DNA of 64,000 nucleotides from Tiliqua scincoides (lineage: Eukaryota; Chordata; Lepidosauria; Squamata; Scincidae): positions 2,610,501 through 2,674,500 of the forward strand of contig NC_089822.1 of the NCBI RefSeq assembly GCF_035046505.1. The letters run 5' to 3'. Made by a program: the position numbers and the translations under genes. A model generated the notes under the pieces. It was not told where the DNA came from, did no database searches, and saw nothing but the letters and a program-made list of their open reading frames with translations. The first letter of the stretch is position 1. Each line of letters starts with the position of its first letter. Shown one piece after another: positions 35,381-46,689 of the stretch.

Positions 35381-35907
35381 CAGTGGCATAGCTAAGGCAT
35401 TTATCTGTGCTGGGAGTCAAAGAAGATTTTGTAGCCCCTCCCTCCATGACCAAATCAAATACAATTAAGTAAATAGTGTGCCCCTTATTGGTAAGGGACA
35501 CTGTTGGGGTGATGGTTATTCTCCCCCGCTAAATATAGGAGGAGTGCCACTTGAAAAGGCGCCTCTATCCAGTTAGCAGGGGTAACTGTATTATGATACA
35601 TGGAAATGAGAGTTGACTCATACTAAGCCCTGTCTCATAGGTCAGTTTGGAATTAAGGAAATCCACTTTATTCCATAACACTTGTGTTTTCATTTTCTGG
35701 TTAACTGGCCATAACTTTTGATAAGTACAGATATTCCAATGAGGTTTGTTTCATTGCATTCAGCATTAAATTACCTTTCCAATGATATATAACATGATGG
35801 TATTATTCGTTCCTACCAAGGTTTTCACGATTTTGGCCACCAGTATCAAGCTCGGCTTGTTGCCAGGTGCAACTGCTACCCCCAGTGCCCCCTTAGCTAC
35901 GCCTCTG
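35381..35907. mobile_element. CAGTGGCRTAGCTA-type hAT-like element
   Basis: The left end CAGTGGCATAGCTAAGG and the right end, reverse-complemented CAGAGGCGTAGCTAAGG, form 17-bp terminal repeats. It shares internal text with the element at 9-841 (GGCCATAACTTTTGATA, TTTGTTTCATTG, ATATAACATG). No matching 8-bp duplication was found. It contains the CGCTAAATATAGGAGGAG segment that serves as an unoccupied-site comparison for 10523-11335. Confidence 0.6.
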
Positions 35908-36429
35908 GCCCATCATCCTTACAAGCCATTCAACTGCCTCATCTCCTGGTGCAGCTCCCTTCCCCAAGTCTAAAACTTAGAAGCCAGGAGGGGGAGCCAC
36001 CAACGACTACCACCTGTGGCATTCTACAAGCCATATGAGATAGGGAAAGTCATCAGAAAAATCAAAGCATATGAAACGCTGCTCCAACTCTGGGGCTGTG
36101 AAATGCCACAGATGGAATTCTTTCAGCATTGTTTTGGGTAGAATAATGAAGCTCCATTCCCTTTCATGCTGTATGCCAGTAACTGATGCACCTTAAAGTT
36201 ATGTCTTTACAAATCAGAAGTGGAAACAAGTAGTTGCTGTTTGCGTTCAAGGAATGAGGTGCTGTTTTACCAAAAATCCCTAGCATAATACACAGAGATG
36301 TGCCAACTATCCTCTTTCCTTTAAGGACAAGTGATCAGAGAGACAACAGAAGCGTTATTATGGTACACAGAAGTGGGGCAGGCTGAGGAAACACATCAGT
36401 GGCTTTTCTGGTGGGGGGAGGTCAGAGTT

Positions 36430-36545
36430 AAGCAGGACAGCACCTGCTTCCCATGCAGGAGGTCCCTGGTCCAATCCTTGGCAGATAATTTCTGTCAAAC
36501 CCTACAGTGTGACTGCCAATCAGTACTGACAGTCCTGAGCATTTC
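36430..36545 (+). repeat. tRNA-derived SINE fragment
   Basis: CACCTGCTTCCCATGCAGG followed by GGTCCCTGGTCCAATCCTT resembles the anticodon-to-box B part of tRNA-headed SINEs. It is a partial copy. Confidence 0.4.
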
Positions 36546-36658
36546 TGCACTTGGAAGGAAAGTCCTACACTAGTGTTCACAGTTGAAAGACCCAGTGCAG
36601 GCTGTTTAAAATAAAACTGAAAACCTGAATTTTAACTTCAGAAGTCTTACAAAACTGA

Positions 36659-37042
36659 TCTCCTCTATGGAGAACTCGTGCAAGGAAAGCACCCTACAGG
36701 TAGACCACAGCTACGATACAAGGACATCTGCAAGAGGGATCTGAAGGCCTTAGGAGTGGACCTCAACAGTGGGAAACCCTGGCCTCTGAGCGGCCCGCTT
36801 GGAGGCAGGCTGTGCAACATGGCCTTTCCCAGTTTGAAGAGACACTTGGCCAACAGTCTGAGGCAAAGAGGCAAAGAAGGAAGGCCCATAGCCAGGGAGA
36901 CAGGCCAGGGACAGACTGTACTTGCTCCCAGTGTGGAAGGGATTGTCACTCCCGAATCAGCCTTTTCAGCCACACTAGACGCTGTGCCAGAACCACCTTT
37001 CAGAGCGCGATACCATAGTCTTTCGAGACTGAAGGTTGCCAA
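36659..37042 (+). mobile_element. LINE 3' end (5S-SINE partner family), copy 2
   Basis: Plus-strand fragment of the LINE also seen at 63112-64000. Its frames include GKHPTGRPQLRYKDICKRDL and the C-terminal CSQCGRDCHSRI zinc motif. It ends with the 33-nt tail shared with the 5S-derived SINE (37010-37042). It is 5'-truncated, and the frame shifts within it. Confidence 0.85.
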
Positions 37043-37049
37043 CACAGCT

Positions 37050-38200
37050 ATGTAAAAAGCTGCAGAATTTAATCACAATTGATTATGGGTTGCTAGAGAT
37101 CAACCAGAGCACAAAAGCACAACTCAGAAGCAAGATCTTCCCTTCAAGGGTCAGTGAAACAAGTGGGACTCACAGGAGCACAAAACCATTAATTTATATA
37201 AGACTTCAAGAACTTCCCTTGATCGAGTATGCCTATCGACATTTCATATTCTGGATTTTCACAGCTCAAGACTGAGGCACTCTGCTGCAAGAGACTGCCG
37301 ACAATTCATCACCCAGGTAAACAGCAGGTGGATTAGTTTCAGAATGAACAGCAAGCAGACAGGAATGGCTTGTCAACACACAGTAAATCAAACTGAGAGG
37401 ACTGTTAGGTTGGTTTTGTTTAGACCAAGAAACATTTAGAGTTCCACTCATCTCAAGGACTCATTCTGCCCATCCAGCTCAGTACATCACTTGAACTGCA
37501 ATTCTTCCACATGCTGGAGAAACAGGACAGTCTTCCTTCTCTGCACCATGTGAAAACCGGCAGAACATGCTGGTACCTGGTCATGCAGCGCCAGGTTCTC
37601 AAGAGAGGCTGAACAGTCTGGGGAATAAGCAGGGATTGGGGGCCTTGGGGAAGCACAGCACTTGACCCAAACTGCCGCACACTTGAGTTTCTTCCCAAAA
37701 GGGAATGGTGGGAGAAAAGAGCCCATTGCTACTGGAAGCACAGAAACCAGAACTATACAGGAACAGGGGGTGTGGATCAAGCCTTCAGCAGACTGCCTTT
37801 CTGAGCTGTTTAGAGGGACGCCTTCACCTCCTGCCCCTGACAGCACTGCGAGGCGACTTCTCTATGCCAAGGACCGAGGACAGCAGCTGTTTACAGGGCA
37901 CACAGCAATGCCTGCACATGCTTGACAGGATTCCAGGCTCCCAGTACCCCTTGCTTCCCTAATACAGGGACAGCTGAGTCATCAGATATTTGGGAAATGA
38001 CTTCAGAGGTATTATGTGCAACCCCACGCCACATTTATGGAAAGTCTGCTTGATATTTCAGGAGAGCTCACCTGGGTTCGGCAATTATTGAGGGGCTCCC
38101 TGAATCAGAAGGCAGACCTTAAGGATCGACTTGCTAATAGGTCCGGGGCCCACTGCTCATTCCGCTGCCCTCTTTGCTTGAACATCAATTTTAACTTTCA
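37050..38200. other. Intronic, nothing recognised
   Basis: No gene or nameable repeat. Confidence 0.45.
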
Positions 38201-38207
38201 AACTTTT

Positions 38208-38437
38208 AACAATCCTGCCCACACTTAGGAGTAACTCCCACGGACTATCATTGTTAAAATAATATGTATAGTAACTTGTTTAAAGTACAGGTCTGTAACA
38301 TTTCCCCAAATGCAGTCACATACCGTGGTAGCAACAAGTCTAATATACTGAAAATAAAATATTGAAATGAATGGGAACCCACCTGAAATCGGTTCACGAC
38401 CAAGCTAGTGGGCTCTGACCCACAGTTTGAGAAACTC
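38208..38437. mobile_element. hAT-type MITE, family A, right part
   Basis: Matches the right two-thirds of 10681-11046 (AGGTCTGTAACATTTCCCC, AATGCAGTCACATACC) to the terminal TTTGAGAAACTCTG. The left end is missing, so it was truncated or rearranged. Confidence 0.8.
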
Positions 38438-38457
38438 TGAATAGATCAAAATAATGA

Positions 38458-38745
38458 ATTTTTCTCCTTTTCTAATTTAAAAACACACACAACCTGCATC
38501 CCAGTGCCCTCCCCTGTATCTGGCAATCAGAGGCAGATGCAGGGGAGGGCACCAAGACGCAGGTTGTGTGTCTTGTCTTGTGTGCTCCCTGGGGCATTTG
38601 GTGGGCCACTGTGAGATATAGGAAGCTGGACTAGATGGGCTTTTGGCCTGAGCCAGCGGGGCTCTTCTTATGTTCTTAGAAGATAGCCAATTTGCAAACT
38701 CCGGTAATGCATATTTTGTTTTTAAATTAGAAAAGGAGAAAATTG
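38458..38745 (+). mobile_element. CR1 3' tail with inverted duplication
   Basis: The right part (38532-38680) is a plus-strand CR1 tail ending in TTCTTATGTTCTTAG. The left part (38458-38531) is an inverted copy: ACCTGCATCCCAGTGCCCTC mirrors GAGGGCACCAAGACGCAGGT. Its outer edge (38458-38484) mirrors the sequence beyond the CR1 end (38718-38744) over 27 bp with one extra T. The inverted arm lacks about 155 bp present in the direct arm. Confidence 0.8.
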
Positions 38746-38759
38746 ATACATTTGTTAAC

Positions 38760-39610
38760 AAATATGTCTGATCCAGAGTTTCCATTATTATTATAAAAGC
38801 TTATAGAGTTAAACGACAAGAAGAAACCTACAATTTTTTTGTACAAATATTTGTTGGTATGTAACAAATATGACACAAATGTACTATGAAAAATGGAACA
38901 AGGAGCTGACCAGACCAATTCAATATAACCAATGCATTATTACAAAATACTTCTTTGATGTCTATGGATCTAAGATTATGATTAATCAAACAGATGATTA
39001 TTTTCCAGATATACTGGACCTCTCAACAGTTATAAAGTAAAGGACTGAATGCTGAACCAAGATGTTGGAGGTATAATGTATCAAATGCCAAATGACTCAT
39101 ATGCTATGGTCCTGCCCAGTAATATGTGGCTTTCAGGAAGACGTTGTCAACAATATTAATATTGTAACCGGACAAAAACTGCTATTTATTAACATACACG
39201 TTATGTTGAACTATATACCCATGACTTACAGATTAAATGGTTGTCAAAGCAAGTGGATTCTTTGTGCTCCAACGACAGCTAAAAGGTTGATTATGAAAAA
39301 CTAGGAGGATAAATGCCCTCCATCTATTATACATTGAACTGGTAGCCTATTGACACTTGCTACATATGAACAAACTGCTTATAGAAGCCAACTTTGGCTT
39401 TATTTATTTGAAAACATTTGGAAACCATTTCTTGATTTATATATACAGCCAGTATCTAATGTATTGTTGCATTATTTGTATGTATGGTATATCAGACTAA
39501 TTGAATACAGTATTGACAAAATTTTCTTTTGTTTTTTGTGCATGGGTTTGTGTGTGTATATGGTTTGTTTTGTTTTTTCAAAACATTATAAAAATAAAGT
39601 AAAAAAAAAC
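38760..39610 (+). mobile_element. L1 LINE 3' end, decayed
   Basis: Translated plus-strand pieces follow the L1 ORF2 C-terminus. One at 39092 is HMLWSCPVICGFQEDVVNNI, like the L1 HMLWxCPxIxxFW motif. Another reads WILCAPTTAKRLIMKN, and a third near 39350 is LATYEQTAYRSQLW, like L1 AxYEKLTYRL. A 3' UTR ends in AATAAAG and a short A-run at 39594-39609. Several stops and frame changes make it inactive. The 5' limit is approximate. Confidence 0.78.
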
Positions 39611-41545
39611 TCCTTACTTGTTGGGGAAGGTGGATTAAGACAGGCCAATCCCATACAGCAGTGGTTTCATACAAGTCCAAGAACTTAGCAGAACAGTGCG
39701 GTATAGAAAAGAATTCTTTGGAACACTTAAACTTTGAATTCAGTTCTTTTAAACACATGGAAACATTCAAGTAGCCTGTGTTTCTTGGGATAAACATGTA
39801 AACTGATCCTCCAAGGCAGCTATTCATCACAGGCTGGGGAGGGATATGGGTGCCACTACAACCTCTAATGGCACCTGCCAAGAGTCTTCCTAATGGCTGC
39901 CAGCCTTGGTGGAATTTACCTGCTGTTGTTTGATTTACTTCCCAAGGTTGCTGTCGCTGCTGTAACCAAACACACTAGACTCAAACAAGCGGCAAAGTGC
40001 AGCAAGACTCACTGCCTGGTTCCAGCATACCCAGTAGAGCTTGTCGTCATTGATGAGGCTGAGACTGGTGCTCTTAAATGATGGCTGCAACATAAGCAGC
40101 AGTGTGACACTTCCCATCATAGGAAGAAGCAGAGAGGAACGGCCTGGTTACCTGGAGACATTTGAGGAGTGTGTTAGGGAGGAGACTTAGTTGGGGGACT
40201 GGGACATGACCAAGCCTGTGTTTAGAATGTGTGTGTGTGGGGGGGGGGGGGGTTGGAGGCCAGGGACTTGCTGCTATTGTGGCAGTGCTAAAGAAGGTGC
40301 TTCTGCCTGGCAGGAAAACAACTGAGTATGCAGCAGAGAAGCATCAGGTAGCCATTTGCCACTCTATGGCCAAGAAAACAACTAGCAGCTTTCTGGGGAG
40401 CAGAGGGGAGGAAGAGGAGGAATGTTGGGGGTATGTAGCTTAGTGTATTACAAAATTTTACATATTGACACAAATTCAACAAATAGCAGATGGAAACCCA
40501 TCAAAACCTATTTCCAGTTCAAATCATACTGCTAAAGAACAAAATGAGAACTTAATTTGTTTCCCTAACAGATTTATAAGGCGTATCTATTTGGAAAGCA
40601 GGGGCTAGAAAGAACAGGAGCTTTAATTTAGAAGAAAGTTTAGCACAGGAAAGATGTTAATAGTTATTTCCTCTGAAGAACTGCCGACTTTTCTCATGCA
40701 TTCTCTGGACTGGACTCTTGGTATCAGCCCCCTCCCCAACACTACAACAGCTCCTCTTCAGAACATATTCTGCCTCAGTTCTGTGGTAATGTGGGCCTTT
40801 ATACACGCGAGGTGTATGGCACCAGTGGTTCTCAAACTAGCTGATGCGGCAAACTGGCAATTCCTCCAATGTGCCAGGGACCAGCGCCATGCTTGCGCCA
40901 TATTACTGCTGCCATTTCTTTCATGTGCAGACTAGCAGCTGAGGGCTTGCAGACCACCATCCTGAGTAACAGTGTACTACACATTTCATTAGCTGCTATG
41001 CACGTTCAGTGGTTCCTTTGTGCTTGTGACAGCTGAAAACTGAACTGTATAAAAAAGATCTGTGTTGGCTGCTGCCATGTACATGCTGCTTGATTTGTGT
41101 GCATGGGGAATAACTGAAAAAGATGCAAGGCTAAGTAGTAACTAGTTTTTCCTGCAAGTTCCATCCCCACATGGGTTCTACCCCATGCTGCTGGTCTCTG
41201 CCCCCTGGTCCCAGGGCTGTAAGCCGGCATTCAAGATGGGTTCCAGTTCTTGACCAGTTAAAAGACCAGTGGGTAAGATCATAAGCAGGTACTACTTAGT
41301 TCCTAGGATAAGGAAAGGGCTACGTTAAGGCTGAAACAATGAAACCCTTATTTTAATTAGGATCCTGATTTGAACACTTACTAAGAACTGCAGCCTAGAC
41401 GTTGTTCCACCTCCCACAATCACCACAGGGTATTTCAAGGGAATGCCTAGCTGCCACAACAAAGCTTCAGCCTGGCTTTCCCTATATGGATTTAAGCAAT
41501 AGCAGGAATTTGTACAAGTGACTCAACGCACACAGAAGACTAGGA
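39611..41545. other. Intronic, mostly unrecognised
   Basis: A hAT-like left end, CAGTGGTTCTCAAACTAG, occurs at 40823 without a matching right end or duplication. A (GT)n/G-run lies at 40229-40252. No gene. Confidence 0.45.
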
Positions 41546-41552
41546 TCAAGAG

Positions 41553-41885
41553 CAGAGGTCTACAAACCCCAGTCCAGGGACCAGATGCTGCCCGTGGCCA
41601 GTCTCTGATCCCGAGAGCCTCTGACCCAGTTGACCAAACACAACCTGAGTTGTGCTTGTGAGGTGGGGTAATGGAGGTCCATTTAAGTGTGTGCTTTATT
41701 TCTTGGGCTGTGCTAGTGTTTGGAGAACTCCTGGACATTTGAGCCCATTCATTCATTTATTCATTCATCTTAAGTTCCATCTCTAATGTATTTATTTAAA
41801 TTTTATATTTGTTTTTTTCCCAGCCCTCAACAATGTGCCAGATATTTGATGCAGCCCTTCAGCCAAAAAGTTTAGAGACCCCCCG
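41553..41885. mobile_element. hAT-type MITE
   Basis: The ends are CAGAGGTCTACAAAC and, reverse-complemented, CGGGGGTCTCTAAAC. The duplication is ATCAAGAG (41545-41552) / ATCTAGAG (41886-41893), one mismatch. It has an internal ATTCATT-type short repeat at 41744-41767. Confidence 0.8.
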
Positions 41886-42346
41886 ATCTAGAGGACTGCA
41901 GTCAACACACATCACTCTTGTGCTGGTAACAGCTGAAAGTGATTCTCAAAAAAAAAAAAAAGGAATTACCACTGGAAGATGCATGTTTTGAGTCCTTACT
42001 TCCTGCCCTTGAGCAAAGTTCCAGCCACATGCTCAAGTGTGTTGCAGCTATAAGCACTAGGTAGGGCCGATTCATCTATGAGGCCAACTGAGACCGTTCT
42101 CAGGCAGCAGGTGGTGGGGCATCCATGTCTGCCTGCCCACCCATCTCCACTTCTCAATCTGGAGAAGCTCTAGTCACCTCTCTCCTACTCCATACCCAAC
42201 TTCCTTTTCCAATTTAGTGATGCTAGCATATCACTAGGTAAAGGGGCAACATCTGACATGTCACTGCAGGTGGTACAAGGTCTCGGACTAGCACTGGCAG
42301 CAAGATTTTTAAGACCCCAAACTGAAGACTCATGTGGTGTCTAAGG

Positions 42347-42669
42347 CAAGCCTTCTCAACTTCCAGGAGTACCACATTCATAAGTACCATCACCTCTGCC
42401 AGGGATGGCGGCTGCACTTACAAGCAAATAGTTTGCCACACAACTGGGCTCTCTGAACCCTCCTTCTCCAAACTGACTCTTTTAAAGGATCTGGTAGCTC
42501 CACAGCCACATCTTGCCCCCGGTGCTCCACTTCCCCAGCTACCTTCACCTCCTACAGTATTGGGCCAGATAAGGCAATGCCACTTGGTCACTGTGACAAT
42601 GCAGCAAGCACCACCTCCCATAATATGCCACACATCACTAGTGGTACCAATACCACTGGTTGAAAACTG
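42347..42669. mobile_element. hAT-type MITE
   Basis: The ends are CAAGCCTTCTCAAC and, reverse-complemented, CAGTTTTCAACCAG, and both then read through to GTACCAC. The duplication is GTCTAAGG (42339-42346) / GTCTAGGG (42670-42677), one mismatch. Confidence 0.75.
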
Positions 42670-42679
42670 GTCTAGGGAA

Positions 42680-45530
42680 GCTCCTCCAGCCATTTAGATG
42701 CACCTTGTTGCTGCAAGCCGGTCAAGCCTGGAATCAACCCAGCAGTTCTTCTCACCATTGCTTTGCAATAAGATCTTCGTTCTCCAAATGTGGGATGGTT
42801 TTCATTCTTCTGACTGGTACTAAGAAATACGGTCAGGAATCTAAAGCTTTCAATTCAGCCTACTTGTAAGCGTACTTAGAACTGCAGCCTTTGTGTTGAG
42901 CCTGCACTAGTCAGAGTCCCACAGAATAGTTAACAAGAAGTTTAGCTCTGTGACCTCAACCCACCTCGCTAAGCCTCAGCAGGAGGCATCTGAGCACCTG
43001 CATATAGGAACATGGAAGTTGAGGCAAACAGTATGGAGCAGTTAATTCCAAGCCCCACAGAATAATTGTGGCATTCAGTCTTGCCCTGCCTTTGCCCTGC
43101 AGGCAACTACCAGGACCTGCAAAGAAAGTGGCAGAGATACAATGTTGGCAATGACACACTAACAGTTGGGCGAGCAAAGTTACCTTGGATTCAGGTCAAA
43201 ATGCTTGCTCACCCACAGCTAGGTCTCCAAGCCTCAGATCTCCAGCGGCAGAGGGATTAGCAGATGACCTGCTCTATTAAGCTGCTTCCAACCTCCCTGC
43301 AACAGAAGATTCCCCGAAGCACACTGAGTTTTGTTTCCCAATAACCCCATCCTCTCAGTTTCCCAGATATCCTTATGCCAGTTCATACATTTGAACCCTT
43401 GTAAGGAGTTGGGAAACAAAAAGGCAAGTTGTTAGTCAGGCAAGAAGGTGGGAGCCTCTTGTAGCCCACCTCCTCCCACTGCAACATCCACTTGCAGCCT
43501 GATCTCCTCGCTCCTTCTCTGTTCATATTAGATTGAAAATGTTGTACAGGGGAGATCACTTATCCTGACTGATGCGAGAAGGGCGGGTGACGCAGGGTGA
43601 GCCATCTGCTCAGACACCAAAGCAAATACTGATGCTGCCAAAGAGACAGCCAATCTCATTTCTGCTTCTTCTGGTCTGGAGAAAGGGTTATGTGGGGCAG
43701 CAGCACATTCTGAGGCTGAATTTCACAGCACACACTGCAGCCTCACATAATCCAGCTCTCAGGTCAACAGCAGACAGCACACTATCAAGAGCCACCTGTC
43801 CTTCCCAAATCCTCAGAAAGGCTTACAAAGCAGTTCTCCAGTCAACCAATGCCAATGTTTAGAAAAGCAGTTATGATCAGGTGGTTTATTCCCTTTTTTC
43901 CCCCCACCCACCTACCCCCAATGTGACCAAGTTAGGCAGCTCATGACACACACACCCGCCCCCCAACAATACAAGGGAGCATACACACTTTGCTGGAATT
44001 TGTTCCTAATTTGTAACTGCTGCTATTCCATTCTGCTTTCACTCACTGAGGTTGGTGAGTTGACTTTTTAAATTGCATTTTAAGCTTTTCATTATTTTGT
44101 AAGTCATCTTGGTTACAAGGTGAATGGAGAAGTAACAATATTTTAAATACATCTTCTTTACAAGGCATTCATCTTCTTGGCTCAAGTTTCAACACAAAAC
44201 ACTGCTTGTCACTTTTAAAACTATGTATCAAAAAGACAGACCCTGAACAATGAATACACCACAAGGTTTAAGCAGGGGGCATTCAGATGCCTCACTTGCT
44301 GGGCAATAAGCTGTCTCACTCCTACTGGTGGCTCCTGTCTGCGTTTGCTTAAGAGGCTATTGCAGGAAGAGTCTGCAACAATGGCAGGTTTCCAACTAGT
44401 AGGCTACAGTGCAGTCTTCCACTGTGATTCTTACATGAGAATGCAACTGCACAGGACTTACATAGTGACTACAAACACAGCGGTGCTCGCTCTGATGTTC
44501 AGAATTACGGAGTTCATAACATAAAGGGGTATGATTATATAAAGGATAAATTATATCAAGGGGCACTAAAAGGGGCACACCTCTAAACAGAGACCTAAGA
44601 TCCAAGAAAGATTTTCTATCCCTTTCCATTTGTTTGACATTGCTCACAAAGCGCACACTGGATGGGATCTCGTATTCCTTATATTAGCCACTTCATCAGT
44701 TGTGGATATGTAAGAACTGTGCACAATATTGTAGAGGTAAGAGCGCCGGGGGGGGGCCTTTGATATACAGTACATCTTGCTAATGAAGAGGGTGCTTGCC
44801 CTGCCTGTAGCTTTCTAAACCAGAGTGCTAGCATCACATGGGACCAGAGATTAGTATCACCCCTCCTTTAATTGCACAGCACGGCTGCATTTTACACTCC
44901 TCACCATTTAAAATCTGCCCTTCCAGTGTTATTTGCATCCACCAGAAAGTAGTGTTAGAACAGGGCCAAATTCCAGTTGAGTAGTTGGCCAGAGTCCCCA
45001 TCAGGCAGCTGCCAGGGGCCACACCAGACCCATAGTAATCTCTCCTTTCAGAAATGAATGGAGAGGGTGTCTTACCCACTAGTTCTGTGCCTGCCTCTCT
45101 CATCCAGCACGCCACACCTCCACATCCTGCCACCCCTAATACTTCCATCAGTATTGCTTCACTTGTGCTGCTATCCTGAAGAGGGACAGTAGAAGTGGTC
45201 ATTGCTAAACACCATCCATTTGCCCTATTAAGCACACCTTTTCTGGAGGATAGTCCGCAATTTATGTGATGTAGCAGGGCTGTTATAGGCCATCTGTGGA
45301 AGCTGATCAGGCAGCAGCAGCAGCATGCCTCAACATACCTGTTGCTGAGAGACCACAGGTAAGGCTTTCTATAAGTACCTGGTGGACCAGAGTGAATGAA
45401 CCTGGATGCTCATAGATGAATCTGGCTGGATCCAGAGAACTCTTGTTTTCTATGCGACTGATAAGGGTCCCAGGCTTATGGGCCATCCCTGCAATAGGGT
45501 ATTTAGACACTGTTGCTACAACGTATTCCC
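42680..45530. other. Intronic, nothing firm
   Basis: No gene. A stretch near 44070-44150 (TTTTGTAAGTCATCTTGG) faintly resembles an L2/CR1 3' end but is too decayed to call. Confidence 0.45.
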
Positions 45531-45535
45531 TACAC

Positions 45536-45900
45536 CAGTGGTTCTCACACATTTAGCATTGGGACCCACTTTTTAGAATGAGAATCTGTCAGGACCCACC
45601 GGAAGTGATGTCATGACCAGAGGTGACATCATCAAGCAACAAAAATTTTATCACTCCTAGGTTGGAATCCTACCCACACTTACCTAGGAGTAAGTCGCAC
45701 TTACCATCATTGTTAAAAGAATATACTGTACATAGTAGCTTGTTCAAAGTACAGGTCTGTAACATTCCCCCAAATGCAGTCACATACCATGGTAGCATTA
45801 AGTCTAATATATTAAAAATAAAATATTGTAATGAGTGGGGACCCACCTGAAATTGGTTGGTGACCCACCTAGTGGGTCCCGACCCACAGTTTGAGAAACA
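45536..45900. mobile_element. hAT-type MITE, family A, copy 3
   Basis: Full-length against 10681-11046, from CAGTGGTTCTCACAC to TTTGAGAAACA. The last bases of the right end are lost or changed and no duplication is recognisable. The left flank is CCCTACAC. Confidence 0.82.
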
Positions 45901-46180
45901 TTTTTAGTCTGCATAAAATGGTACTCCAAATCTCATATTTGGTAGACTACACTCTAGTCAAGCACTCACTGTGTACATAACCTCTTCCTTTTTAAGCTTC
46001 ACACTCCTGCAACACTCCACCAAGCTCAATTTTCTGCTGGCAACTTTTAGAAAAAGTCATACAGGGACTACATGACATGCCTTATCATGCAGGATTTCAT
46101 ATTTACAGTGTAACCATAGCTCTCTGTTCCGATTTTAGGCCAGACTGAAATATGAGTTGGCAGCTCCCCACTTTGAACTA

Positions 46181-46681
46181 CACGTCCAGCCTATTTATAC
46201 ACAGATTTTTTATACACGAATTTGACTCAATACGAATGGCCACTGCAAATGAGGAGTGTGCTGGTCCCTGGAGAAGGGAAAAAAATCCCTTTAAAATCAG
46301 TTTTTTAAAACTGAACAGTACTTTAACAGCCTCCTTAATATATGAGAGAGAGAAAGAGAGAGAGAGAAGCGGGCTGACAATCCATCAATCCTTCTCTCTC
46401 CAGGCAACCCCTCCCTTCTCCCTGAGTGAAAGAAAGGTGATCACTTTGCATTGGTGAAGTGAGGGGCTGAGTGAAGTGCCTTTGTAAGCTCTTGGAGGAT
46501 GACTGATTGATGGATTGTCTTCTTAATGACTCTTATCTTACATCATAAAGGTCATCAAGGCTGTTTTTAAATCACTAGAGCAAAGAAACTTTGTTTTTTA
46601 AATTGAATTCCTATAGTGTGTTTTCTGCCATCCAAGTGAGTGCCTGGAAGAGAGCCCATGCGAATAATGAGGCTCAACCTG
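46181..46681. mobile_element. Tc/mariner (Tigger-like) MITE, family T, copy 2
   Basis: The right end reverse-complemented reads CAGGTTGAGCCTCATTATTC. The left end CACGTCCAGCCTATTTATAC is a decayed version of the same end. TA flanks both (46179-46180, 46682-46683). In the orientation of the 17-kb copy it shares GATTTAAAAACAGCC and GGAGAAGGGAGGGGTTGC. It contains a (GA)n tract at 46342-46368. Confidence 0.7.
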
Positions 46682-46689
46682 TACACATT

